Shown here: one piece after another, positions 26,112 to 34,014 of the stretch
How the letters are laid out: every line of letters starts with the position of its first letter
Numbering within the stretch: position 1 is the first letter of the stretch
NCBI GenBank assembly: GCA_040382055.1
Contig: JBEIGE010000014.1
Location: forward strand, 10,106 to 74,105
Origin: JBEIGE01 sp040382055
Lineage (GTDB): Bacteria > Pseudomonadota > Gammaproteobacteria > Burkholderiales > Burkholderiaceae_C
Direction of reading: 5' to 3'
DNA: 64,000 nucleotides
Notes under the pieces: generated by a model
Seen by the model: the letters and a program-made list of their open reading frames with translations, nothing else
What the model was told of the DNA's origin: nothing
Database searches by the model: none
Position numbers and translations under genes: made by a program

Positions 26112-27539
26112 ATGAGCAGCATCAACTACAGCGACAAAATTCCCAATAACGTCAACCTGTCGGAAGACCGCACCTTGCAGCGCGCGCTTGAGCAGTGGCA
26201 GCCCAGCTTTCTGAGCTGGTGGGACGATATGGGGCCTGAGGGCAGTCAGGCCAACCAGGTGTATCTGCGCACCGCCACCAGCGTGGACCCCGAAGGCTGG
26301 GCCCAATTTGGACACGTGAAAATGCCCGACTACCGTTGGGGCATCTTTTTGAATCCCGGCCAGGCCGACCGCAAAATTCACTTCGGTGACCACAAGGGCG
26401 AAGCCGCTTGGCAAGATGTACCCGGCGAGTACCGCGCCAATCTTCGCCGCATCATCGTGACCCAGGGCGACACCGAGCCTGCATCCGTTGAGCAGCAACG
26501 CCATCTGGGCGGGACAGCGCCGAGCATGTATGACTTGCGCAACCTGTTCCAGATCAACGTGGAAGAAGGCCGCCACCTGTGGGCCATGGTTTATCTGTTG
26601 CACAAACATTTTGGCCGTGATGGTCGTGAAGAGGGCGAAGCCCTGTTGCAGCGCCGCAGCGGCCAGGTGGACAACCCACGTATTCTTCAAGCCTTCAACG
26701 AAGAGACGCCGGACTGGTTGTCTTTCTTCATGTTCACCTACTTCACGGACCGCGATGGCAAATTTCAGCTCTGTGCGCTGGCTGAAAGCGCATTCGACCC
26801 GCTGGCACGCACCACCAAATTCATGCTCACAGAAGAAGCCCACCATATGTTTGTGGGCGAGTCAGGCATCAGCCGGGTGATCAGCCGCACCTGTGCTGCC
26901 ATGAACGAACTCAAGACCGACGACGTGACCAAATTGCGCGCTGCAGGCGTGATCGATCTGCCCACCATCCAGCGTTACCTGAACTTCCACTTCAGCGTGA
27001 CCATTGATCTGTTCGGCGCGGACGAGTCCAGCAATGCAGCCACCTTCTACAGCACGGGTCTGAAGGGACGCTACGAAGAAGGCAAGCGCATGGACGACCA
27101 CATTCTCAAAGGCCAGACCTACAAGGTGCTTGCCGTGCAAAATGGCCAGTTGATCGAGCGCGAAGTTCCCATGCTCAACGCGCTTAACGAAGTGCTGCGT
27201 GACGACTACATCAAGGACAGTGTCTCCGGTGTGGGTCGCTGGAACAAGGTGATCGAGAAGGCCGGCATCGGGTTCAGGCTGACAACGCCGCACAAGGCCT
27301 TCCACCGCAATATCGGTGCCCTCTCAGGTGCCAGGATTTCGCCCCAGGGCCGTGTGATGAGCGAAGCCGAATGGAACGCCAACAAGGACGAGTGGCTGCC
27401 TACTGGCGGTGACCGGGCCTATGTGGCCAGCCTGATGGGGCGTGTGGTTGAGCCGGGCAAGTTTGCCAACTGGATTGCACCTCCGGTCATGGGTATCAAC
27501 CGTCAGCCGGTGGACTTTGAGTACATCCGGTTTAATTGA
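26112..27539 (+). CDS. boxB: Benzoyl-CoA 2,3-epoxidase, oxygenase subunit BoxB
   Basis: 475 residues from ATG 26112, with GGAG 8 bases upstream. Diiron ligand helices are visible as NVEEGRHLWAMVYLL and MLTEEAHHMFVGESG, both E/H motifs typical of the BoxB/PaaA ferritin-like carboxylate-bridged diiron class. BoxB uses O2 and electrons from BoxA to form the 2,3-epoxide of benzoyl-CoA, so no aromatic ring dioxygenase is needed. A 140-base gap separates it from boxC. No clear promoter is seen there. Confidence 0.9.
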   Translation: MSSINYSDKIPNNVNLSEDRTLQRALEQWQPSFLSWWDDMGPEGSQANQVYLRTATSVDPEGWAQFGHVKMPDYRWGIFLNPGQADRKIHFGDHKGEAAWQDVPGEYRANLRRIIVTQGDTEPASVEQQRHLGGTAPSMYDLRNLFQINVEEGRHLWAMVYLLHKHFGRDGREEGEALLQRRSGQVDNPRILQAFNEETPDWLSFFMFTYFTDRDGKFQLCALAESAFDPLARTTKFMLTEEAHHMFVGESGISRVISRTCAAMNELKTDDVTKLRAAGVIDLPTIQRYLNFHFSVTIDLFGADESSNAATFYSTGLKGRYEEGKRMDDHILKGQTYKVLAVQNGQLIEREVPMLNALNEVLRDDYIKDSVSGVGRWNKVIEKAGIGFRLTTPHKAFHRNIGALSGARISPQGRVMSEAEWNANKDEWLPTGGDRAYVASLMGRVVEPGKFANWIAPPVMGINRQPVDFEYIRFN

Positions 27540-27618
27540 GGCCAGCCACGCATGAAGCTCAGCGGCATGTTTGAAGCGCGATCGCCAACGAGACATTTGA
27601 TTGAACCGGAGACAAGCC

Positions 27619-28926
27619 ATGGGTGCCAGTGAAACACAGCTGATCAAGCAACACCTGATTGATCCGGAAATCTGTATCCGCTGCAACACCTGCGAAGCTA
27701 CTTGTCCGGTGGGGGCCATTACCCACGACGACAATAACTATGTGGTCAAGGCCGATGTCTGCAACCTGTGTATGGCGTGCATCTCGCCGTGTCCTACCGG
27801 CTCGATTGACAACTGGCGCACCATGCCAAGGGCCCGGGCGTATTCGATTGAAGAGCAACTGACTTGGGAAGAGCTGCCCGCGGAGTTGCCTGTTGAGGCA
27901 TTGTCCGTGCAGGGTGTGTCGACGGGTGAAGATGCTCAGGTACAGCCGACAGGTACTGCGGCAACAGCCTCTCAGGGTATTGCTGAAGTAGCCGGCTCAA
28001 CCGCACTCAATTCCGCAGCCTTCGGGGCCACCTTGCCGCCCTGGTCTGCGGCCCATGCGTTTACCAATCTCTATGGCCCCAAATCGTCAGAAAAATCGAT
28101 CCTCGCCACGGTGGTGGGCAATGTCCGGGTCACAGAAGTCGGTGCGACTGCCGGGGCTGACTACGACACGCACCATATCGTGCTGGATTTCGGGGTGTTG
28201 CCCTTTCCTGTGCTCGAAGGCCAATCCATTGGCATCATCCCGCCGGGACTTGATGAGAAAGGGCGGGCCCACCACGCGCGGCAGTACTCGATTGCCAGCC
28301 CGCGCAATGGGGAGCGGCCCGGCTACAACAACCTGTCGCTGACCATCAAACGCGTGCTGGAAGACCATAGCGGAAAACCGGTTCGGGGCGTAGGCTCCAA
28401 CTACATGTGTGATCTGAAGATCGGCGACACCGTGCAGGTGATTGGTCCGTTCGGTGCCAGTTTTCTGATGCCCAATCATCCAAGAAGCAGCATCGTGATG
28501 ATCTGCACCGGCACCGGCAGTGCACCCATGCGGGCCATGACCGAGTGGCGTCGCCGCTTACGGGCTTCGGGCAAGTTCGAGGGTGGCAAATTGATGCTTT
28601 TTTTCGGCGCACGCACCCAGCAGGAACTGCCCTATTTCGGGCCGCTGCAAAACCTGCCCAAGGACTTTATTGACATCAACTTCGCGTTTTCGCGCACACC
28701 GGGTCAGCCCAAGCGTTATGTGCAGGACGTGATGCGCGAGCGGGCCGCTGATTTGTCAGCCCTGCTGGCTGACAGTGGTTGCTATTTTTATGTCTGTGGC
28801 CTCAAGGGCATGGAGGAGGGCGTGGTGCTGGCACTGCGCGACATAGCGCAAAACGCAGGCCTCAATTGGGACACCGTGAGTGCAGGCCTCAAGCGCGAAG
28901 GCCGCCTGCATCTCGAGACGTATTGA
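27619..28926 (+). CDS. boxA: Benzoyl-CoA epoxidase reductase subunit BoxA
   Basis: 435 residues from ATG 27619 (GGAGA upstream). The N-terminus holds two [4Fe-4S] ferredoxin motifs, CIRCNTCEATCPVG (about 15-28) and CNLCMACISPCPTG (about 48-61). A variable Ala/Gly-rich linker follows (about 95-140). The rest is a ferredoxin-NADP reductase-like module with FAD and NADPH binding segments (RQYSIASPRNGE, MICTGTGSAPMRAM). This is the BoxA layout. BoxA reduces BoxB with NADPH. It is the last recognisable gene of the plus-strand box operon. Confidence 0.9.
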   Translation: MGASETQLIKQHLIDPEICIRCNTCEATCPVGAITHDDNNYVVKADVCNLCMACISPCPTGSIDNWRTMPRARAYSIEEQLTWEELPAELPVEALSVQGVSTGEDAQVQPTGTAATASQGIAEVAGSTALNSAAFGATLPPWSAAHAFTNLYGPKSSEKSILATVVGNVRVTEVGATAGADYDTHHIVLDFGVLPFPVLEGQSIGIIPPGLDEKGRAHHARQYSIASPRNGERPGYNNLSLTIKRVLEDHSGKPVRGVGSNYMCDLKIGDTVQVIGPFGASFLMPNHPRSSIVMICTGTGSAPMRAMTEWRRRLRASGKFEGGKLMLFFGARTQQELPYFGPLQNLPKDFIDINFAFSRTPGQPKRYVQDVMRERAADLSALLADSGCYFYVCGLKGMEEGVVLALRDIAQNAGLNWDTVSAGLKREGRLHLETY

Positions 28927-28958
28927 TTAGTATGTTCCGCTAGTCGGCAAACATCTGG

Positions 28959-29033
28959 CTAGAAGCGCTGCGCCAAATCGATGGCCTGATCGTGAATGTT
29001 TATCTTCAGCGGTCTGAAGTCTTCTGTCCGCAT
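28959..29033 (-). other. Unexplained short open frame between boxA and suhB
   Basis: A 24-residue frame beginning MRTEDFRPLKINIHDQAI lies on the minus strand in the 134-base gap. It has coding-like amino acid usage and continues open about 9 codons upstream of the ATG. It may be the C-terminal fragment of a lost gene. No Shine-Dalgarno of note. I cannot name a family. Confidence 0.15.
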
Positions 29034-29060
29034 GACGACTTGACTCAGCAAAGTCGCCAG

Positions 29061-29927
29061 TTAGCGCTCTGACAGAGTAAGGGTTTTTTGCTCCACCACC
29101 GATTTTTCGGTGGCGCTTGCAAATTTGCTGTATTTGCCAATGATGGGAATTAACTGGCCATAGATGCGCGGGTTGCCTGCCAGGCATTCCTCATGCGCCA
29201 GAAATTCGGACTCGCCGGTGAAGTTGCCCACCAGTCCGCCGGCCTCGGTGACCAGGAGGGAACCAGCCGCCATATCCCAGGGCTTGAGACCGGTCTCGAA
29301 AAAGGCATCGGTGAATCCGGCAGCCACATAAGCCAGGTCCAGGGCCGCTGCGCCCGGACGGCGCAGACCTGCAGTACGCTGCATGACATCGCCCATCATG
29401 GCCAGGTATTTGTTGAAGTCGTCCCCCTTGCGAAAGGGAAAGCCTGTGGAGATCAGGCACTCTTCCATGCGGATGCGCTTGGAGACGCGCAAACGCCGGT
29501 CGTTCATATAGGCCCCGCGCCCCTTGGTCGCTGTAAACAGGTCATTGCGGCTGGGGTCGTAAACCACGGCCTGCTCCACCTTGCCGCGCACCGCCAAACC
29601 TATGCTGACGCAGTAAACCGGAAAGCCGTGGATGAAGTTGGTGGTGCCGTCCAGCGGGTCGATGATCCAGACAAATTCGGAATCTTTTGCGCCGTGTTCA
29701 CTGCCGGACTCTTCGGCCAGTATGCCGTGTCCGGGGTAGGCCGTGAGCAAGGTCTCGATGATCACTTTCTCACTGGCATGGTCCACCTCGGTGACAAAGT
29801 CGCTGACTTCTTTTTGCGAAATACGGACCGATTCCACGTCTAGCGCTGCCCGGTTGATGATGGCGCCGGCGGCACGTGCAGCCTTGACGGCCACATTGAG
29901 CATGGGGTGGAGATTGGGGGAGTTCAT
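29061..29927 (-). CDS. suhB: Inositol monophosphatase family protein SuhB
   Basis: 288 residues. Motifs EESG (about 70-73), WIIDPLDGTTNFIHG (about 85-99) and WDMAAGSLLVTEAGG are the metal- and phosphate-binding signature of inositol monophosphatases. SuhB dephosphorylates inositol phosphates in vitro, and in bacteria it also aids rRNA transcription antitermination complexes. It is divergent from the tnpB/trmJ side, as in many betaproteobacteria where suhB and trmJ stand back to back. The insertion element lies between them. Confidence 0.88.
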   Translation of the reverse strand: MNSPNLHPMLNVAVKAARAAGAIINRAALDVESVRISQKEVSDFVTEVDHASEKVIIETLLTAYPGHGILAEESGSEHGAKDSEFVWIIDPLDGTTNFIHGFPVYCVSIGLAVRGKVEQAVVYDPSRNDLFTATKGRGAYMNDRRLRVSKRIRMEECLISTGFPFRKGDDFNKYLAMMGDVMQRTAGLRRPGAAALDLAYVAAGFTDAFFETGLKPWDMAAGSLLVTEAGGLVGNFTGESEFLAHEECLAGNPRIYGQLIPIIGKYSKFASATEKSVVEQKTLTLSER

Positions 29928-29943
29928 AAGCGCCTAATTTTAC

Positions 29944-31296
29944 CAGTAGCGCTGTAAGGCCCCGTCTCCAGTCTCTTTAGGGCGGGGATATAGAGCGCCA
30001 GGCTCAACCCCTTAATGTGCTCTGCAAGCTGTATGCATAATCAGTCTGTATATAATTACATACTTACACTATTCATGGCACACAAGCGCAAACCTTCCCC
30101 TGACATCGCGCTCACAACGCGGGTCCTGCGGTTGCGCCTCAAAGACAAACACGACAAGCACCTGAGCGAACTCGCGCGCCAAGTCAACTTCGTCTGGAAC
30201 TTCTGCAACGAGCATTCGCTCAAAGTGCTTCAGCGAGAAAACCGGTTCTGTAGCGCTTACGACATCCATCCGTATCTGGCAGGAGCGGCTAAAGAAGGCT
30301 TGGCGCTGCACTCGCAAACCGTGCAAGCTATTGCAGACGAATATGTCACCCGTCAGCGTCAGTTCAAGAAACGCCAACTGCGCTGGCGGGTGAGTTTTGG
30401 TGCCCGGCGCAGCCTGGGCTGGGTACCTTTCAAGGCCAGCGCCATCCGCTACCGCAACGGTCAGGTGTTTCTGGGCAAACAGGCGCTGTCCCTGTGGGAC
30501 AGTTATGGCCTGGCCAACTACGAGCTCGGCACGGGCAGTATCAGCCAGGACGCCCGCGGCCGCTGGTACCTCAATGTCACCGTAAAAGTCAGCAAGCAAT
30601 CCCTCAAGGTCTCGCTGGCCCAGGTTAAGGCGTCTGCACTGGGCGTCGACTTGGGGCTCAAGGACCTGATGGCGGACTCAGAGGGGGGTAAGGCGCAGGC
30701 ACAGCAGTTCTACCGGAACCTGGAGCCCCAACTGGCGGTAGCCCAGCGCTCTGGCAACGTGCACCGCACCCGAGCGTTGCACGCCAAAATAGCGAACCGT
30801 CGCAAGGACTTCGCCCATCAGCTCTCAACCCGCCAGGTGCGCACGCACCTGGCTATCTTCGTGGGCGACGTTGACGCCCAAGCCCTGACGCAGACTCGTC
30901 TGGCCAAGTCAGTGCTGGACGCCGGCTGGGGCGCCTACAAAGCCATGCTCAAGTACAAGTGCGATGACGCGGGTGCGTGGTTCAAGGAAATCAACGAGCG
31001 CTATTCCAGCCAGGAGTGTTCCCACTGTCACGCCCGAACCGGTCCTAAAGGGCGTGAGGGCCTGAGGGTACGACACTGGGTGTGCAGTACCTGCGGCACT
31101 GCACATGACCGGGACACCAACGCGGCCATCAACATCAAGATGCGTGGGCTGCTTGAGCTGGAAGAAGAGTTTTCCACAGCGGGGAGGCGAAAGCCCTTGA
31201 AGCCGCTGTGAATGAGGAGGTGCTGTGCACCTCCGGGCCCGGGCATGGGCCTCTAGTAGTAGGAATCCCCTTCCTTTAGGGAGAGGAGGATGTCAA
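29944..31296 (+). mobile_element. IS200/IS605-family element with tnpB only
   Basis: A left-end hairpin (CCCCG at 29960-29964 against CGGGG at 29983-29987) and a right end with stacked hairpins ending in the classic GAGGATGTCAA (to 31296) enclose a tnpB gene. No tnpA (Y1 transposase) is present, so the element needs a helper in trans. The right boundary is firm. The left boundary is approximate: TTAC at 29940-29943 could be the target tetranucleotide. The element sits in the suhB/trmJ intergenic region, and its right end is only 19 bases before the trmJ start. Confidence 0.65.
30075..31211 (+). CDS. tnpB: TnpB-family protein (IS605 OrfB), RNA-guided nuclease fold
   Basis: 378 residues from ATG 30075, the normal length. 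The N-terminal basic helix-turn-helix region is followed by a RuvC domain. The first catalytic Asp is D192 in GVDLGLKDL. A zinc ribbon uses C315, C318, C337 and C340 (CSHC...CSTC), followed by HDRDTNAAINI (344-354) with the third Asp. At the RuvC-II position the usual Glu in V-E-D-L-type motifs is replaced: FVGDVD has G264. A nearby conserved E308 (NERYSS) may be an alternative ligand, as seen in some TnpB clades with rearranged sites. TnpB cuts DNA guided by the omega RNA from the right end. Whether this copy is active is uncertain. Confidence 0.85.
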   Translation: MAHKRKPSPDIALTTRVLRLRLKDKHDKHLSELARQVNFVWNFCNEHSLKVLQRENRFCSAYDIHPYLAGAAKEGLALHSQTVQAIADEYVTRQRQFKKRQLRWRVSFGARRSLGWVPFKASAIRYRNGQVFLGKQALSLWDSYGLANYELGTGSISQDARGRWYLNVTVKVSKQSLKVSLAQVKASALGVDLGLKDLMADSEGGKAQAQQFYRNLEPQLAVAQRSGNVHRTRALHAKIANRRKDFAHQLSTRQVRTHLAIFVGDVDAQALTQTRLAKSVLDAGWGAYKAMLKYKCDDAGAWFKEINERYSSQECSHCHARTGPKGREGLRVRHWVCSTCGTAHDRDTNAAINIKMRGLLELEEEFSTAGRRKPLKPL

Positions 31297-31312
31297 CCGC
31301 ATACACTGTTGG
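31205..31312 (+). ncRNA. Predicted omega RNA / right-end region with guide
   Basis: The right end contains a perfect 8-base hairpin (31216-31223 with 31227-31234), a second at 31236-31251 (GGCCC/GGGCC) and a third, weaker one ending at the GAGGATGTCAA terminus. In IS605 elements this region is transcribed with the tnpB 3' end and forms the omega RNA, the guide being the next 16-20 bases of flanking DNA. Here the guide would be 31297-31312 and beyond, reaching the trmJ start at 31316. Confidence 0.5.
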
Positions 31313-31315
31313 GCC

Positions 31316-32200
31316 ATGAATTTGACCGATATCCAGACCCGCTTTGTCCTGATCAATACCAGCCATGCCGGCAATGTCGGTGCAGTTGCACGTGCCATGA
31401 AGGTCATGGGCTTTGATGATCTGGTGCTGGTGGCCCCGCGCTGGGCCAATGTGCTGCGCCGCGAAGAAACCATCCAGCGCGCCAGCGGAGCCCTGGACGT
31501 GCTGGACAAATGCCGCATTGTTGAAACGCTGGATGAGGCGCTGCATGGCATGACGCACCTGTGCGCCACAGCCATGACCCCGCGTGACTTCGGGCCGCCT
31601 ACCCGAATGCCGCGTGAGCATTTTGATATGCTCCTGAAAAAAGAGCAAACTATCCAATATCCACAAGGCGAAAAACATCGCTTTATTCCCGATCCCAGGG
31701 ATGAATCCAGCCCGGCTGTTCCGGCTGGCATGGCGTTTTTGTTCGGTTCCGAGCGTTTTGGCATGCGCAATGAGGATGTCTACCGTTGTCACGTGGCGCT
31801 CAGCATTCCTGCCAACCCCAGCTTTGCTTCCCTCAACCTGGCGGCTGCCGTGCAGGTGATTGCCTATGAGTGGCGGCTGGCGCTGGGTGGCTTTGCCGCC
31901 GCACACGAACCGCGCCAGATGAACGCCGGGCTACCCCCCGCAGCAACTGAACCCAGGCAAATAGCCGATGCCGCCCAGGTGGCCGGCCTGCTGGCCCACC
32001 TTGAGCAGGCGCTGGTGGCGATAGAGTTTCTTGACCCCCAAGCGCCCAAGAAACTGATGCCTCGTCTCAATCAGCTGTTCAACCGGGCGCAACTGACGAC
32101 GCAAGAAATTCATATCCTGCGGGGCATGGCCAAGCAAATGCTTGATACGGCAGCGCGGGCAAGCGATCAGCAGCCTGGCGAGCGGGTGGCCAAGGGATAG
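31316..32200 (+). CDS. trmJ: tRNA (cytidine/uridine-2'-O-)-methyltransferase TrmJ
   Basis: 294 residues of the SPOUT/TrmH superfamily: FVLINTSHAGNVGAVARAM (motif 1), VLVAPRWA, and FLFGSERFGMRNEDVYRCH and IPANPSFASLNLAAAVQVIAYE (motifs 2 and 3, SAM knot). TrmJ methylates position 32 of tRNA. A dispersed repeat copy encodes the loop around residues 105-120 (LLKKEQTIQYPQGEK), between motifs 1 and 2. The IS element ends 19 bases before its start, so its native promoter may have been displaced. Confidence 0.87.
   Translation: MNLTDIQTRFVLINTSHAGNVGAVARAMKVMGFDDLVLVAPRWANVLRREETIQRASGALDVLDKCRIVETLDEALHGMTHLCATAMTPRDFGPPTRMPREHFDMLLKKEQTIQYPQGEKHRFIPDPRDESSPAVPAGMAFLFGSERFGMRNEDVYRCHVALSIPANPSFASLNLAAAVQVIAYEWRLALGGFAAAHEPRQMNAGLPPAATEPRQIADAAQVAGLLAHLEQALVAIEFLDPQAPKKLMPRLNQLFNRAQLTTQEIHILRGMAKQMLDTAARASDQQPGERVAKG
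31629..31676. repeat. Dispersed repeat copy inside trmJ
   Basis: The segment contains GAGCAAACTATCCAATATCC and then ACAAGGCGAAAAAC. It resembles the copies at 19428, 40528, 42345 and 48641 in its GCTAT/GCAAAC-like left part and its CCATATGGG/CCACAAGGG-like right part. It is translated in frame as an extra loop. Relationship is judged by eye. Confidence 0.35.
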
Positions 32201-32210
32201 ACTAAGGGCC

Positions 32211-32981
32211 ATGTTTTCGCGAATTCGCTCTGATGTCCAGTGCATTCTGGACCGTGACCCGGCCGCACGTAGCGCCTGGGAGGTACTCACCTGTTACCCC
32301 GGCCTGCACGCGCTGGTGCTTCATAGGCTGGCCCACAGGTGTTGGCATCTTGGCCTGAAGTGGTTGGGCCGGTTCATATCGCACCTGTCCAGAGTGCTGA
32401 CCGGTATTGAAATTCACCCGGCAGCCCGGATTGGCCCGCGCGTCTTTATCGACCACGGCATGGGTGTGGTGATTGGTGAGACGGCCGAAGTGGGCGAAGG
32501 CTGCACCATCTACCACGGCGTTACCCTGGGGGGGACATCGCTTTACAAAGGCAGCAAGCGCCACCCGACCCTGGGTAAAAACGTGGTGGTCAGTGCCGGT
32601 GCCAAAGTTCTGGGTGGGTTTGAGGTTGGGGACGGCGCAAAAATTGGCAGCAACGCGGTGGTGATCAAGCCCGTGCCTGCGGGGGCTACTGCGGTGGGTA
32701 TCCCGGCGCGCATCATCCTGTCCAAGACCGGCGAAAGTGCTGATGTCACCACAGCGGGCGACAAATTTTCGGCCTACGGCATTACGCTGGATGACGACCC
32801 CCTGAGTCAGGCCATGAAGGGTCTGATAGACAGTGCAGCCACTCAGGAACGTCAGATTGCGCTGCTCTGGCAAGCTGTCCAGAAGTTGTCAGAACAGGGT
32901 AAAAACGACTGCGTGCCGGGTGAAGCGGCGCGTGAAGAAAACTTTGCGGCTGACAAGCTCAATCAGCTGCTGGGCAAATAG
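32211..32981 (+). CDS. cysE: Serine O-acetyltransferase
   Basis: 256 residues from ATG 32211. A hexapeptide-repeat domain is seen (GIEIHPAARIGPRVFIDHGMGVVIGETAEVGEGCTIYHGVTLGG split over about 62-106), with the catalytic HGMG and IGETA motifs of CysE. It acetylates L-serine with acetyl-CoA, the first step of cysteine synthesis. The C-terminal about 60 residues after PARIIL are longer than in E. coli CysE and include a GEAAREENFAADKLNQLLGK tail of unknown role. The gene follows trmJ by 10 bases and is likely cotranscribed. Confidence 0.88.
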   Translation: MFSRIRSDVQCILDRDPAARSAWEVLTCYPGLHALVLHRLAHRCWHLGLKWLGRFISHLSRVLTGIEIHPAARIGPRVFIDHGMGVVIGETAEVGEGCTIYHGVTLGGTSLYKGSKRHPTLGKNVVVSAGAKVLGGFEVGDGAKIGSNAVVIKPVPAGATAVGIPARIILSKTGESADVTTAGDKFSAYGITLDDDPLSQAMKGLIDSAATQERQIALLWQAVQKLSEQGKNDCVPGEAAREENFAADKLNQLLGK

Positions 32982-33024
32982 TTGAATAAGGCTGCCGAAA
33001 GAACACGCGTTGAAGGGGCTCCCA

Positions 33025-33990
33025 TTGTCAAGCAGCTTTGAAAAAGACTTGCCAAGGGCCTTGGCAAAATTTTTGTGCGCTTTGGCTTCAGTGGCTTACC
33101 TGTCTTGTGTTGCGCTGGCCAACGGCCCGGCCAACAACGTCGCCAGTCCTGGCCCGCCACACAGCCCGGCCGCCAGCGCTGCAGGTGATGAGACTTTCAC
33201 GCCCATGCTGGGCCAGCTTGGCAAGGACGTGATGTGGCTGCCCACCCCGGACGAGTTGATGCAGAAAATGCTCACCGTGGCCCGCATCACACCCCAGGAC
33301 GTGGTCTATGACCTGGGTGCCGGTGACGGAAAAATGGCCATTGCCGCAGCCCGGCAGTTTGGTGCGCGTGCCATCGGTATTGAGTACAACGCCCGCATGG
33401 CGGACCTGGCCCGGCGCAATGCCGCGCGGGCCGGCGTTGCCAGCCGTGTGCGCATTATTCAGGGTGATATTTTCAAGGAAGATTTTTCTGATGCCACGGT
33501 GGTCCTGCTCTATTTGCTGGAAGAAATCAACCAGAAACTGCGCCCCACGATTTTGTCGCTGCCTGCTGGAACCCGCGTGGTGTCCAACACCTTCTCCATG
33601 GGCGACTGGGAGCCCGACCAGGTGCTGAGCGCCATGAGTGCAGGCAACGGGCCTGTCAGCACCGGTTATTTCTGGGTGGTACCGGCGCAGGTACAGGGGT
33701 TCTGGCAGGTTCTGGGTCTGGATGGCAGCAAGGCGGTGCAGTTAAGTCTTTCCCAGCGTTATCAGCACATTGCCGGACGGTTGACGATAGACGGTAAAAC
33801 CCAAGCGCTACTGGGTGCCAGCCTGCAAGGCGCTGAGTTGCAGTTCCGTTTTGTGGACGCATCCGGTCAGTTGAAGTCTGCCAAAGCCAGAGTGGCCGGC
33901 CATGTGCTTAAAGGGGAAGTCCTGGCCCCTTACGGACAGCTGGAAACGCCGCAGATACCCGTGCCGTTTGAAGGCAAGCGGCTGCAGTAA
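33025..33990 (+). CDS. Exported class I SAM-dependent methyltransferase-like protein
   Basis: 321 residues from the TTG at 33025 (AAGGGG 5 bases upstream). A TTG at 33010 is an alternative. An N-terminal signal-like hydrophobic segment LAKFLCALASVAYLSCVALA is followed by a class I methyltransferase core: VVYDLGAGDGKMAIAAAR (about 93-110, SAM motif I), AIGIEYN (motif II) and IIQGDIF. The C-terminal about 90 residues are beta-rich (QLSLSQRYQHIAGRLTIDGK). A signal peptide on a methyltransferase is unusual because SAM is cytoplasmic. The segment may instead be a membrane anchor. Related proteins in proteobacteria are annotated only as methyltransferases. Function unknown. Confidence 0.7.
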   Translation: MSSSFEKDLPRALAKFLCALASVAYLSCVALANGPANNVASPGPPHSPAASAAGDETFTPMLGQLGKDVMWLPTPDELMQKMLTVARITPQDVVYDLGAGDGKMAIAAARQFGARAIGIEYNARMADLARRNAARAGVASRVRIIQGDIFKEDFSDATVVLLYLLEEINQKLRPTILSLPAGTRVVSNTFSMGDWEPDQVLSAMSAGNGPVSTGYFWVVPAQVQGFWQVLGLDGSKAVQLSLSQRYQHIAGRLTIDGKTQALLGASLQGAELQFRFVDASGQLKSAKARVAGHVLKGEVLAPYGQLETPQIPVPFEGKRLQ

Positions 33991-34014
33991 GCCTTGGCGG
34001 TAATTGAACTTCTT

